The notes beneath the pieces are model-generated. The model saw only the letters and a program-made list of their open reading frames with translations. It did no database searches and was not told where the DNA came from. From Polydactylus sextarius (Eukaryota; Chordata; Actinopteri; Polynemidae): 64,000 nucleotides of DNA. The DNA is taken from assembly GCA_016801845.1 (NCBI GenBank), contig CM028922.1, positions 1,331,001 through 1,395,000 on the forward strand, written 5' to 3'. How positions within the stretch are numbered: the first letter of the stretch is position 1; every line of letters begins with the position of its first letter. Shown here in pieces: positions 1-11,265 of this stretch. The position numbers were made by a program, and so were the translations under genes.

Positions 1-99
1 CTCCAAATTTCTTGACATTTGTCTTATTTTGTGTTTTGTTCCAAAATGACACAAAATGACGCACTTTGGTCTTTTTGACACGTTGCTCACATTTCAAGT

Positions 100-712
100 G
101 TTTAGTACATAGTTTGAACAAATTTTAAGCTAAGAGTTAGCGATGTTAAACACTAACAATGCTAACCGCTAGCGATGCTAAACGTTAGCGGCGTTAAGTG
201 TTAGCAATGGCAGATGTTAGCTATTATAAAGGTTGCTTGACGTTAGCGATGTTAAATGTTAAAGCTCAAGAACATTAGCGATGGTAAATGTTAGCCATGC
301 TAACGTTAGAGATGCTAAGTGTTAGAGATGCTAAACATTAGTGAACGTTAGCAAACGTTAGCAATGCTAAGCTTTAGCCACGCTAAACGTTAACGATGTT
401 AAACATTAGCGATGCTAAACATTAGCAATGCTAAGCTTTAGCCACGCTAAACGTTAAAGATGTTAAACATTGAAGATGCTGAACATTGGCAATGCTACAC
501 GTTAGAGATGCTAAGCGTTAGCAATATTAAATGTTAGCAATGCTAGCGTTTGCCATGCTAAATATTAGTGATGCTAAACGTTAGCAATGCTATGCTTTAG
601 CGATGCTACCCGCTACCCGTTTAGTAGTTTACTTATTTTCTAGAGACTAGAAGTGGCGAAATCGGTGATTTTATTTATTTGTATTTATTATTTTATTCAG
701 TCACTGTTTTAC
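100..712 (+). repeat. GCTAA/TTAGC minisatellite element, copy 1
   Basis: A degenerate tandem array of roughly 15-16 bp units built on GCTAA, CGTTAGC and GATGCTAA occupies about 130-610. Many units contain GCTAACGTTAGC-like palindromes. The unique-looking flanks (about 85-130 and 610-712) match, in reverse complement, the flanks of a second array at 45.4-46.1 kb. The array is therefore the core of a dispersed element rather than an isolated satellite. Transposon class is not recognised; no coding capacity is visible. Confidence 0.8.
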
Positions 713-2600
713 GTTGTATAAATTCCATTTCTAGTTCTAGTTTACCATTATCGTGATTATAAATAATCACGATTTCAAACAACAGACTCATTTTATGTCG
801 CTAACGTGTCGTTTCCAATGTCAAGGGCGAGTGTTAGCATTAGCATGATAAGCTAGCAACTGCGAACAGGTTAAACGTCTTAGCTTGTTATAAGAATAAT
901 AACAACTAATGGTTGTCAGGGACAACAACAACAACAACAAACACAAAATGTCTGAGGTAATTTAATGAAATATTGATTAGTTACTAAGTATTTTTCTTAT
1001 TTCCGGTTGGACTCACCTGTGGTTAATTATGCTCCGTCTGACTGAGAAACCGGAAGTGGACGAATCCAAAGTGTGAAGAAGAAGAGGTGACGACAGAATG
1101 AACCAAATGGAAAAGTAGAGAGGGACGTTTCTGTCTTTAATAAGTATTAAAGGTAAGAAAACATAATTTTTATTTATCAGAGCAAATTAAGAAATGTACG
1201 TAGAAATGGTTTTATATATAAATATTGAATATTAATTGGTTTATTAATGTTAATTAGATATGTTTTGTCTTGTAGGAGGGGCTTCTGGTATAAAACCTGC
1301 TGCTCTCTGGTCTAGACCACTTCACGGTAAAGTTTAGACCTGGAACAACCTGGTTTAATATGATTATGGAGGTTTGGTACAACTTTTACTACATGTTTTG
1401 TTTTATTTTTCTGAATTTCTGTGTTGTTCTGTGTTACATTAGGAGGCTTTTACATGTTTTTCTTTTATGTCTGATTGAGTGAGTGATATAGTTACACTAT
1501 TTGTCATTGGCCTTTTGAAATGATTGGATGCAAACCATTTGTTTTACCCAATCAGGGACACTTGAAGTGGACAACATCATGTGCTGGAGCCTTTATTAAC
1601 AAGTTAAGTTTGACTATAGATCAAGTACGTTTTTATCTCTTTCAGGTCGACACTTTTCTGGTAATATCTGAAGTATTCTTGCACTTAAAAAGATTTTATT
1701 TAATTTATGTTGTCTTTTTTAAATTCTCTTTCCAGCTGAAGTTCCTGATCTCTACAGTTAAAGGTCAAACTTGGCTGCAATAAAAATTGTTGCAAGCCTG
1801 GTCCGTCGTTACAAAGATCGAAAGAAGGTACGTAGCCACATTTTCATCTTGTGGAGTTGGAGGTGTGTCGCAGCAAAAGGTCAGTACACTCAACTACCAC
1901 ATCCCTCAATCTTCCTTTTCTCCTGTATAATTTGTTGAGTCCACATCAACGTTTAACCACTTACATTTTCACTGTGTGGGTTGGCTTCACCCTGAAAGGG
2001 AAGGCAATATATTTATTGTAACAGGAAAAAAAAATGTAGAAATGTTATAACATGTAGCCTAAGGGGAAGGTGTCAACATACGCCCTCTGCTGGTCATGAC
2101 TGGTTAATAAATATTGTCCAACACCAGCACAGCAAGTGGTTGAAGATGTATTCAGTTTCTTTTCTTCAGTGACAGAAACAAAACTGAACAAACTTTATGA
2201 TAAAAAGGAAATTAAAGTCCCACATTAAAACATTAGAATGTTACTTTGTTGAATAGTGTCAGTAAATTGTCACAATCACAATATCAAAAGTAAAATAATC
2301 ACTAGTTTGTTTGTACAATAATCACAACAGTTTCTTCTCTAACTCACTGCAGTGAAAGCAACAGTGTCTCTTAATTATAGTCACTTTAATTTTCATGTTG
2401 AGTTTCTTCCAGTTGCATCATTCGCTACACGAGTCAGTCTAGATCAACAACAAGTCCAGATGTTGCAGCTGTGTTATTCATTTATTTGTCACTCCTCCTG
2501 CATTCATGTCTCCTCTATTAGCATGTCTCTCTGACAGACAGCACAAAAAAAAAAAAAAAAGAAATGTATGCTTTAAGTGCTCACTTTGTTGTTCATTGTC
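713..2600. other. Upstream flank of btc, no confirmed gene
   Basis: No long ORF is present. Two opposed ETS-like motifs (ATTTCCGG at about 998, ACCGGAAGTG at about 1050) precede exon-like segments: one ending at 1152 before GTAAGA, one at 1276-1326, and one at 1736-1827 ending before GTACGT. These could be untranslated exons of an unidentified transcript, but no coding frame joins them. A CTCF-like motif lies at 2080-2096. Confidence 0.4.
2080..2096 (-). promoter_or_regulatory. CTCF-like motif
   Basis: The minus strand reads TGACCAGCAGAGGGCGT, close to the vertebrate CTCF core. The call rests on motif resemblance only. The site lies about 1 kb upstream of the btc coding start. Confidence 0.4.
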
Positions 2601-2633
2601 AACAAATGATCCGCCTGCTACTTCATTCTGTCG

Positions 2634-2645
2634 CGTTTATAAGGT
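2634..2645 (+). promoter_or_regulatory. Possible TATA box of btc
   Basis: GTTTATAAGG lies about 430 bp upstream of the preferred btc ATG, with a GGGCGG GC box downstream near 2711. If used, the 5' leader would contain the CA tract at 2768-2818 and several upstream ATGs. Position-based inference. Confidence 0.3.
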
Positions 2646-2765
2646 GCAGTTCCTTCACAAGGAAATAACCTGAGTGTTTTGAATGAAGTCCTGTTCTCCT
2701 TTAAAGCTGTGGGCGGAGAGCAGAGAGCAGAGTTGGGTTTCAGTGCCACCCACTTTTTTTATTCT

Positions 2766-2767
<2 letters not shown>

Positions 2768-2818
<51 letters not shown>
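2768..2818. repeat. CA dinucleotide microsatellite
   Basis: About 25 uninterrupted AC units, just upstream of btc and possibly within its 5' leader. Confidence 0.95.
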
Positions 2819-2822
<4 letters not shown>

Positions 2823-3074
2823 GCAGCAGAGCACTCACAGTCCAGCAGCCACTTCAGCCTGAATGTGCACTTTGGTTACAGCTTCTAGCTTTTCTCGTCT
2901 GACTATGCACTCAAGTGCCATCAATGAAGGACCACGACACGACACGACACGAGGGAAATATCACAACAATATCACACCTTTTTCAAAGGTCACTGACCTC
3001 TGAGAAACAACTGATCCACTCTGATCTGTGTTTGCCAATGACGGTAAACTTTCATGTGTTGTATGAGTGAGGAA

Positions 3075-3114
3075 ATGGCCAAGGTGTACAGACTCTATGT
3101 AGGAATAGTTACAG
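3075..3114 (+). CDS. btc: btc coding exon 1 (signal peptide start)
   Basis: Encodes MAKVYRLYVGIVT plus one base of the next codon; donor ACAG/GTAAGA. The hydrophobic run continues into exon 2. Confidence 0.65.
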
Positions 3115-6100
3115 GTAAGATTTTAATCAATTTTAACCTTCAGGCTGTTTTTAACCACTAATATATTGATCATATTAGAGTTTGGTAACATAAAATAATG
3201 TTTACTAATGATGATTTATTTTTCTCACATGTTCCCGGTGACAGTTTCCTTTTGTTTTGTACGTAACATAAGGTATTAAAACTGCCACTTCATGGGTTAA
3301 CGCTGAGTTGTTTTGTTTTTGAAGACATGCCCTCTCAAAGTAAAGCAGCCAAATCAGGTTTGAAGACAGTGCTCTACCTGCCGAGCTGTGTTTGTACAGT
3401 AGACAATTGGACAGTATTTGTTAATGATTGAATGAAGAGTCAGTGATAACTAATCACTGTTAAAAGCTTAGGCTTCCCTTTCATGTGGATGGAGTGAAAT
3501 AAACCAGCTGAGAACTTGACTTGTGGAAATTTCCTCCGACATATGCTTTTATAGTCAGAAGGCTGTTATGTAATTAAAGTGCTTTTGTGATGTGACCAGG
3601 CCAGTCCGTATTTGTTTTGTATTTAAAGTAGTAAAAGTCTTGTTATGTTGAAAGAGTTTATAACTGAAACAAAAGTGGGCGTGAATGAGAGAAATCACCA
3701 CTCTCTCTCCTTCGTTCCCTATAAGGCATCGTGACTCACCAGCTTTTCCAAATAACTCAGATAGTGATCATGTTTTCTCTTTGATGTCACGTCCAAAACT
3801 TTAGTTAGATACGTGGTTGAGAATTGGCTGAAATTTGTTTGTGCTGAGAGTGTGTATACGTGTGTGTGTTTGATGTGTTTTTGTGTTTTTGTCTGCGTGT
3901 TTCTGGCTGCAGCTCTTGCCTTAAGCAAATACTGCCTGGCTGAAAGCAATGCGACCGAAGAGGCTGCCAATCAAACTGTGTCCCACTGTCATCACCATGG
4001 AAACGGAGACAATTGTACAGGTAGATATGGACACGATGTAAAAGGTTGGGAAAGGTGAGAGACACATCTGAGGTGGATGTTTTACATGTATGAAGATACA
4101 TCTTATGGAGAGTTAATTATAGTAGAGACAGTCACGTATGACTGCACTGCCACATCCATCGATATGTAACATTACAAGTAAAAATTACAGTATTTTGAAA
4201 GGTCAAAAGATGCATTAGAATAGGTTTGAGTAAAGTAAGAGAGGAGGTTTCAGGTCAGGTATGTTGACATATCTCTAATCAGGTCCAACTTGCAAATTAG
4301 GAGGAAAAGTAACTATAATAATAATGAATTATGAGCATTCGTTTGCGTCATCAGACCTCTCAAAATGGCAGCTGTGCCACTAATATTTATTACTGTAGAC
4401 ACATACACAACAGCCATGAGAATAAAACACGAGACACACACATATGTGTCATTTTACACAGTAGAAGTGATGCTCTCTGTGGAAAAAAACATCTTTTAGA
4501 CTATGAATGGTACAATTCGTTAATGGAAAAATTTTCTCTCAACATTAATGAATAACTTAAAATAAATATAACTTTATAATAATAGCCTTAAATTATTATT
4601 GCATCACAATCGTCCTGCAGGACTGGAGCTGCGTCATTGACATACTTTACCAAACCTGAAGAAAAGACACATTGTAGATAAAATATTTTATTAATAATGA
4701 TGATTATAATAGGGTTTTTTAACATTTGTAAAAAAAAAAAAAAAAATCATTTTCAAGATCCTGGAAAGTAAACTTAAATGTGTCCTACTTGGTGTTTCTT
4801 TAACTTTTGTAAGAGGATATTTTTCTTTTCAGCGCCGGAGGTGACGGCAACTCTCAGGTTGCAGTTAACAACCGACGCTCTCATTGATGTCTCCTGAACA
4901 ACAGTATTGTTTTACGAGCCTCGTTTTCAAACATAATCTCATGGGAATGGGTTGTAAAGATAGCGGCAGCCTGTGGTATGAGGAGTATGATGTGATGTGT
5001 AACTCGTGGTCAGAAGTTCAGCGTTATGACCTACTCTACTACAACCGCCGGGTGTGTTTTTAGTCGTCAGTTGTTAGTTGTTAGTGTGTAAAAAGAATAA
5101 AGAATATGAATAGAAGAGAATAAGACATAGACGAGGAGAATGAGGGGGATTTGATGTGTATCGTATGTTACACTTAGTAAAGAATTATATTAGCTAAGAC
5201 ACGTGATGACACCAGGCTTTTCCTGGCACTGAATGATCATGCTTCCTCTCTGGATCATATTTCAAACTGTCTATTTATACACCAGGCCATGCCAGGAGGT
5301 GAGGGTATATGGTAAAGAAGTGAGCTGACAGAATGTGACACAGTTAAAGACACAGAACGACGTTACAGGGAACATTTCTGGGGACATTTTAAAATGATTG
5401 TTGTAAGAAAAACACAGCGTTTGAAATGGAGAAACCCTCTTTGAAACCACAGTAATTACTATATGACTCTTGTCGATTCTGAGCACAGGAAGCAGCCTTG
5501 TGATGCGATTAAACGAGTTAATTTTTAATTTTAACAACAATTCATCCTGAGGTGAACCAAAGCTTAACTATAGAGGTATACGATTAAAATAAACACATCA
5601 ATCTGCTCATGAAACAGAGACCTGGTTGAGCTATAGATTAGTTTATCTGAACATAAACTCACTGTCGCTGTCGTTTAATTTCTCCAGCAGACACAAACGA
5701 CACAGGCCAGTGGGGAAGTCACTTCTCTAGATGTCCTGATGAGCTCGATCATTACTGCGTCCATGGAGAGTGTCGTTACATAAAAGAACAGAAAGCACCA
5801 TCCTGTAGGTGAGAAACATCTCCTGCAAAAAAGATTAATATTTAATAGATGTAATTTGGTTAGAGAACATGAAGGAGAAAGGAGGATGAAAAGGTAGTTT
5901 CACTATGTTCCTGACATCCTCACAAACAGATGATAGTCATGAAAATTGGTGTAAAAAAATTAAGGTGAAAGTAATTTTTCTCTTTCTTTATCCTCTTTGT
6001 CTCAGGTGTCTTCGTGGTTTCATCGGCTCCAGGTGTGAATATGTGGACTTAGATTGGCGAATAGGAGAGAAACGACAAATCATCATCGCCTGTGTCATTG

Positions 6101-7094
6101 CCGGGCTCATTTTCCTTATTCTACTTATTGTTTTCATCTGCATCTGTGCACAGTGAGTCTTTGTACTTTTGTGTGTTTCTTTCTTTCTTTTTCTGTGTAG
6201 AAAATGTAGTTGAAGGAACAGTTTGACACTTTGAAAGCTGCATTTGTTCATGACATTTTAAAAAGATACTATTCACATGTCTTCATAGTGAATATGTACC
6301 TGGACTCTTAGCTTCGTTTAGCTTAGCATAAAGAATAGAAACAGGGGAAAGTTATAACATAATGTATTCCCTAAAGTTGATAATCTTTTGCTGTGGAAGA
6401 TTTCCAACTGTAGGTCAAGTAATATTTGCAAATATTAATTTGACTTTTACCTCTAAGATTCAAGATTTATCTGGAAAATCTTGAAGCATTTTGTCGTTTT
6501 TATTTTTTGCATGGATTGAATAAATAGGATACAGAAAAATAACATTATAAAGGAGCATTTAGTTGGTTTTAGTTACTATATTGTTGCAAAACAAAGCTTA
6601 TTGTTGTCTCCCTCCTCCAGTCTTTATGCTACGTTATATAAACTGACTGTCTACTGGTTGTACTTTCATATTTCCCACATAGACGTAAGAATATGTATGA
6701 ATCACCAGTCAAGTGTTTTTATTATAGTGTGGAACTACTGTTTTCGCTATTTCTTGTTAAATTATACCAGAGATGACTGTAGATACTTGAAGATGCTTCA
6801 CCTCAAATTCAAGAGGCTTCTTCAGTGAAGAAGCTTTTACTGAAGACTCTCATCATTCAACACATGTATTCATTCATATTGAAGAAGCCTCTTGAATGAA
6901 ATCTCTTCAGTTCAGTTTTCCTCAATCTTACGCAAACATTTGTTTCTCTTGTCAGCCGTCGTAACGGATTGTGTCGACGGAGAGGAAGACGAAGAGAGGA
7001 GCCGAGGAACGGGACAGAGAAGCTGAGCATGATGGACACCCGAGCTACGCATACGGACTCAAAGTCAGACTCAACAGAGCCACCACCTCACACT
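3075..7094 (+). CDS. btc: Betacellulin-like EGF-family growth factor precursor (five coding exons)
   Basis: Coding exons are 3075-3114, 3913-4020, 5691-5808, 6006-6152 and 6956-7094 (552 nt, 183 aa); all have AG acceptors and GT donors and the phases close. The product is a type I membrane precursor. It has a hydrophobic leader (residues 1-23), an N-glycosylated ectodomain, and one EGF domain with cysteines at 64, 72, 77, 88, 90 and 99, the canonical 7-4-10-1-8 spacing. A transmembrane helix spans about 114-136, followed by a basic cytoplasmic tail. The stretch HFSRCPDELDHYC and the GSRCEYVDL segment before the membrane resemble betacellulin more than epigen, the nearest alternative. By family knowledge the shed EGF domain binds ErbB1/ErbB4. 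The ATG at 3075 has a purine at -3 and G at +4; an in-frame ATG at 3063 would add four residues. Confidence 0.8.
3913..4020 (+). CDS. btc: btc coding exon 2 (leader end and ectodomain)
   Basis: Follows CTGCAG and ends ACAG/GTAGAT. It completes the signal peptide (predicted cleavage after residue 23) and encodes a short ectodomain with N-glycosylation sequons NAT, NQT and NCT. Confidence 0.75.
5691..5808 (+). CDS. btc: btc coding exon 3 (EGF domain, first part)
   Basis: Contains EGF cysteines 1-4. The acceptor is TCCAGCAG; use of the upstream AG would insert one in-frame alanine codon. Donor TGTAG/GTGAGA. The EGF fold is split between the fourth and fifth cysteines, the position typical of the EGF-ligand family. 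Confidence 0.9.
6006..6152 (+). CDS. btc: btc coding exon 4 (EGF end and transmembrane helix)
   Basis: Carries EGF cysteines 5 and 6, the juxtamembrane VDLDWRIGEKRQ segment (likely shedding region) and the transmembrane helix. Acceptor TCTCAG, donor CA/GTGAGT. Confidence 0.9.
6807..6897. repeat. Short hairpin repeat in btc intron 4
   Basis: Two perfect 18-bp inverted arms (6807-6824 and 6880-6897) built on AAGAGGCTTCTTCA. This resembles an inverted repeat I recall as common in fish DNA. It is a degenerate, non-coding fragment about 60 bp before the final btc exon. Confidence 0.5.
6956..7094 (+). CDS. btc: btc coding exon 5 (cytoplasmic tail, stop)
   Basis: Starts after TTGTCAG and encodes an arginine-rich stop-transfer segment followed by a short acidic/polar tail. 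TAA stop at 7092-7094. Confidence 0.85.
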
Positions 7095-9598
7095 AACGTT
7101 GTATGAGGTGCATGTGTGTGTGAGCCTGTGTGTGTCTACAAGTTAAGGAATTGTTTAGATATAGAGGCACAGTTTGTCCTTGGTTGTGACAGCTGCTGCC
7201 TTTTGTCTCACGGTGATGGCAGCGTGTCCTCTACGTCGGACTGGACTGAGTCCTCAGAGGATAAAACTGTCCTCTGGCTGTGTTAGATCCCAGGAGTCCA
7301 GGTCCCCTTCTGTTAACCTCTTCTTCCCCGACGCCCCTGGTACTGGGGGCAGAGTGAGTCACATCCGATTTCACGACGCATAGCGCCAGCTGTGCTGTGT
7401 AAACATCGGCATGTGTTATATCCTCAGAAACGTCAGAATCTCAGCTATAAGCTCATATAAACCGTATAAGCTCATACAAACCAACAGCAACAGAATGATC
7501 AATAACATTCAAACGATCGACAAACACGATCATAAAACCTGTCTTACCTTTGTTGTCTTGTTTACAAGACGTAAATCCACAGCGATAACGCCGCATTTCC
7601 TAAACAATTACATCTCCCAGGATGCTTTGTGAGCAGTTTCCAGTCAAAAATCAGCTTTTCCTGCCTGGTAACAGGTTGTGATTGGATGGAGGCTGGTGTC
7701 ATCTACTCTGTGTCATGTGCCTTATAATTGGCAACTGGTTGAAGTTACGTAAACACAGCGACGTTAAAGTGATACTACTGGTTCAGACGATTAAAATAAG
7801 ACATCGATCATGTAAAAACCCTCAGGGAAGAAGAGGTTAAAGAAGAAGGCAGCGATGTCGGAAAAAAAAAAAAAAAAGAGCAAAGACGACGTCCTTCTGG
7901 ATGTATGATAAACACAAGTTGGAGATGAGCTGCTTTGGCTGCAAGGACACTTTTTTCCAGTCGTGTTGAGCACCAGGCGCTCGTAGCCTTTCGCTAAGTG
8001 CTGCTTAAAAAAATAAATAAATTGTTGCTATGTTGGAAAAAAAACGACAGCAGCTGACAGCCTGCGATAACTGTTGAACAGCGTGGGAGATGCTAAAGAA
8101 AACGAGAGGATACTACATTTCATCTTCAGTCGTGGCGACGGCGTCGTGTAGTTCTGTGTCATATTACTTTGTTTAATGTCACTTGACAAATGTTCACAGT
8201 TTTGATGTTTCACAATCTCAATCACAAAAAAAAAATCATCAGCTCCGATCACTTTTGTTTTTCTATTGTCTAACATGTAATCTCACCGAATATTGTTACT
8301 TATCAACATTAGCAATGCAATAAGAGTCTCCTATATAACTAAAAGTTGCAGTTGTGGACTTCCCGGTCGGATGAGGACAAGGAGAACTTGTGCTGGAGGC
8401 TTTTTTGATCTGTATATTTGGAGCCGGGCAACCTCCGAGCTACAGAGACAGAACAGCCCAGTCTGTGTGTGGAGGCTGAGCTGAGGTGAAAGTGCTCCAC
8501 TGTACCAGACAGTTTCCATACTGCCAGCCTTTCACCGGCAATGTGTATCTCTATGTGTATCAACTCTGCATCTAAATGTAGAATTAGGAGAGTCAGGAGA
8601 AAATTTGGTGAAGTCTACTCCTGCTGTTTACATTAATAAATATATCTACTGTATATGTGCTGTCTGTTTAAATGGTTAAATGACTGAATGTTGCAGATGA
8701 GATCAACGTTACAAAACGTTTCATAAGAACATTTTTCTGAGGATTGTTACTCAACATGCCCTCAGAGTTTAGCCTGTTTTGTTCTCATTACAGTTCCCTG
8801 ATCTCAGGTTCACAAGACCACTGCTGACTCGCTCTCCTCCACAGATAAACATCTCAGATTCCCCCCCAGAACGGCCCTGTGAGCCTCTGAGCAACCTTTT
8901 ATCCAGACGATCACTTTCAGCTTCCTCACTTTAATAAGACACATTACACTATTTACCACAACATTACAACATTACACCAACAAATAGACTAAGAAAAAGT
9001 TCAGATTAAGAAATGATTATCCTCCCCTTTCAGGTGATTTGTACTTTGGTTCCAGTTTTATCGTGTTGTTTTGTTGCTATGGTGCCGTGTTACCAGCTGA
9101 AACCAGCGGTGCGAGCCAAGACATTCCTTTGTGAGAGTGTGAACATAATACAATACCATCCTGTGTCTTAATGGGGCTTAATCCTGTAAACACAAGGGAA
9201 TTAGTTTGTATCAGGTATTATATGATGTTTCAATGTAATCCCTTCAAAAATGTGAGAATCAGAGACACATCTGTCTGAGGAACGAGGTTACCCTCAGACA
9301 TTTCCTGAAGATTTAAATGCCTGAGACTAATGGTAGCACTGAGGAATTTCCTGTCCAGTTGCACCAAAAACCATTTTTATTTGAATGTTAAAAATATTAA
9401 ATGAGTGAATGAGGATCTGTCAGCTCCATTTAGACATGATCGTCCACCTTTAGAGCGTCTATTGCCTTCAGGTGACAAATAAAAACACAAATACTCGTTT
9501 CTACATCCAGTGTTTGGTTTGTCCATTCTGGGCTTCTGTAGAAACATGATGGAAGAGGATTATCAAGGGGTCTTTGTAAGTTCAGAAAACTTTTTTAT
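7095..9598. other. btc 3' flank / probable 3' UTR, no gene
   Basis: No supported ORF. An AATAAA near 8635 could end the btc transcript, but other AATAAA matches (about 8004, 9478) make the end uncertain. About 7395-7470 matches 60552-60625, an old dispersed repeat. Confidence 0.5.
7395..7470 (+). repeat. Old dispersed repeat fragment, copy 1
   Basis: Imperfectly similar over about 70 bp to 60552-60625 (shared pieces such as CATGTGTTA and CAGAATCTCA). Class unknown. Confidence 0.5.
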
Positions 9599-10072
9599 GT
9601 TAAAGTGATGGTCCAGAGTCCAGAGAGTCAAACTCCCCTCAACAGATATGTTACGTTGGTTGAAGTAATATCCAGTTTGACCGTCTTTTGTTTTCACAAC
9701 CAAATAGTTAACAATGAAAGTAAATGGGGCAGTCAGCCAAACGTATCTAAATTGTCATTTTTTAACCACTAATAAAGCTCAAAATATCACTTCACTTCAG
9801 CAGTAGCATGAATAGGGTCCCTACACATAAACTGAAGTACTGATAACTTAGTAAGTGAACCCAGAGTTTATTAAAAACACTGTTTTACAAGACTTACCCA
9901 ACGTCTGGTTTTATAACAACTGGTGATGAAGGATGTTCCACATCAGCAGATTCATCATTTTTCTTGCTCTTCATGGACACATTGGCTGATGCATATCAGT
10001 ACTTCAGTTTATGTGTAGGGACCCTTGAGGGACTTGAACTTTATTAGTGGTTAAAAATGACAATTTAGATAA
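9599..10072 (+). repeat. Family A foldback element, truncated right arm
   Basis: Begins TTAAAGTGATGGTCCAGAG, continues through the family A arm to about 9980, then has only about 85 bp of the inverted right arm (about 9988-10072). Non-coding. Confidence 0.85.
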
Positions 10073-11264
10073 TAAAACCAAGTTAGTTGTTTCCTCTTTA
10101 TGCTAAGCTAAGCTAACCATGTGCCACCTACAGTTTCATATACATCATTCATCATTTTATGGATGCATTTATGATGATATATGTTTATTTTCAAAAGTAT
10201 TTCTTAGAATCCTCGTCAGTAATTGTTTCAGTCATGCTCTGTTGGAACTGAGTAGTATAAAAACACACAAAGCTGCACGTGTGTTTGCAATGTGCCAACC
10301 TCAATTTAATTCACTGACACTCGCTTGGCTTCTGTTCCCGTCAACCGTTTTTCCTCCAAATGCCTGAAAACTAAGCTCATTTCAAAGTCTAGACTGAAGC
10401 AAATACGAAGTTAAGTTTGAGGAGAATGGATTAAAACATAATCACAGCACTTCCAATACACCAATAACACTGCCAAGATGTGATAAAACATCATGTCTTT
10501 CACGACTCTCGCTTTATTCTCAGCGTTACGATATTAGTAGTAATAGAACCAAATTAATTATCTAATGTCTGGTGTGTTTAATACAAAGATGTTAGTATCT
10601 TTGACCTAATTTCAGGTGGCCTGTGTGTTCAGCTGTCTTTAAAGAGTGACAGCTGAGGAATGCGGGAGTTTCTATATGAGGGGTGTGTCTGCATGATAAG
10701 AAAGACAGATACCAGCTAAAGTGTTTGTCCATGTTTGATTTGGAACTGAGACGCAATAAAAAAATAAATAAATAAATAAATAAATCTCTTTCATAAACTC
10801 GCAGTGCAATTTTGAAACACTTTTAATTCCTAAGACTTTATGTTTCAGTGAACTTCTGGTGGACTTTAAAGGCCGGGTCATTACAGTCTCCACACTTCAT
10901 GGCTCCATCTGTTCTCCTCTGGTATGTCCACAGCTGCTCTGAATACAAAACACTTTGACTGAAAGACGCTGAACCCCACAAGGCTCCACATGCATCTACA
11001 CTGGTGCATTAATCATGGGAACGTTATATTTCATTTTAGGCTTTTTAATGTGCTTTGTACCTTCCCACCTGTTCAGTCTGTGTTTGTACAGTTTTTGTAG
11101 TTTTGAATAAAAACCACAGGAGGTCAGTAGAGTACAACAACCACAGACCTTTATATTACTAAACATAAACCTTTGGATCATAAATACAAGTTTATTCTAC
11201 TTTAGAGTGAAGTTCAGAGGGAAATATTACATGTTTCAGTCGACAGGTTTAGTTACTTTACTGA
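10073..11264. other. Intergenic stretch, no gene seen
   Basis: AT-rich, with an AATA-type simple repeat at about 10755-10785. No ORF of recognisable family. Confidence 0.5.
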
Positions 11265-11265
11265 T

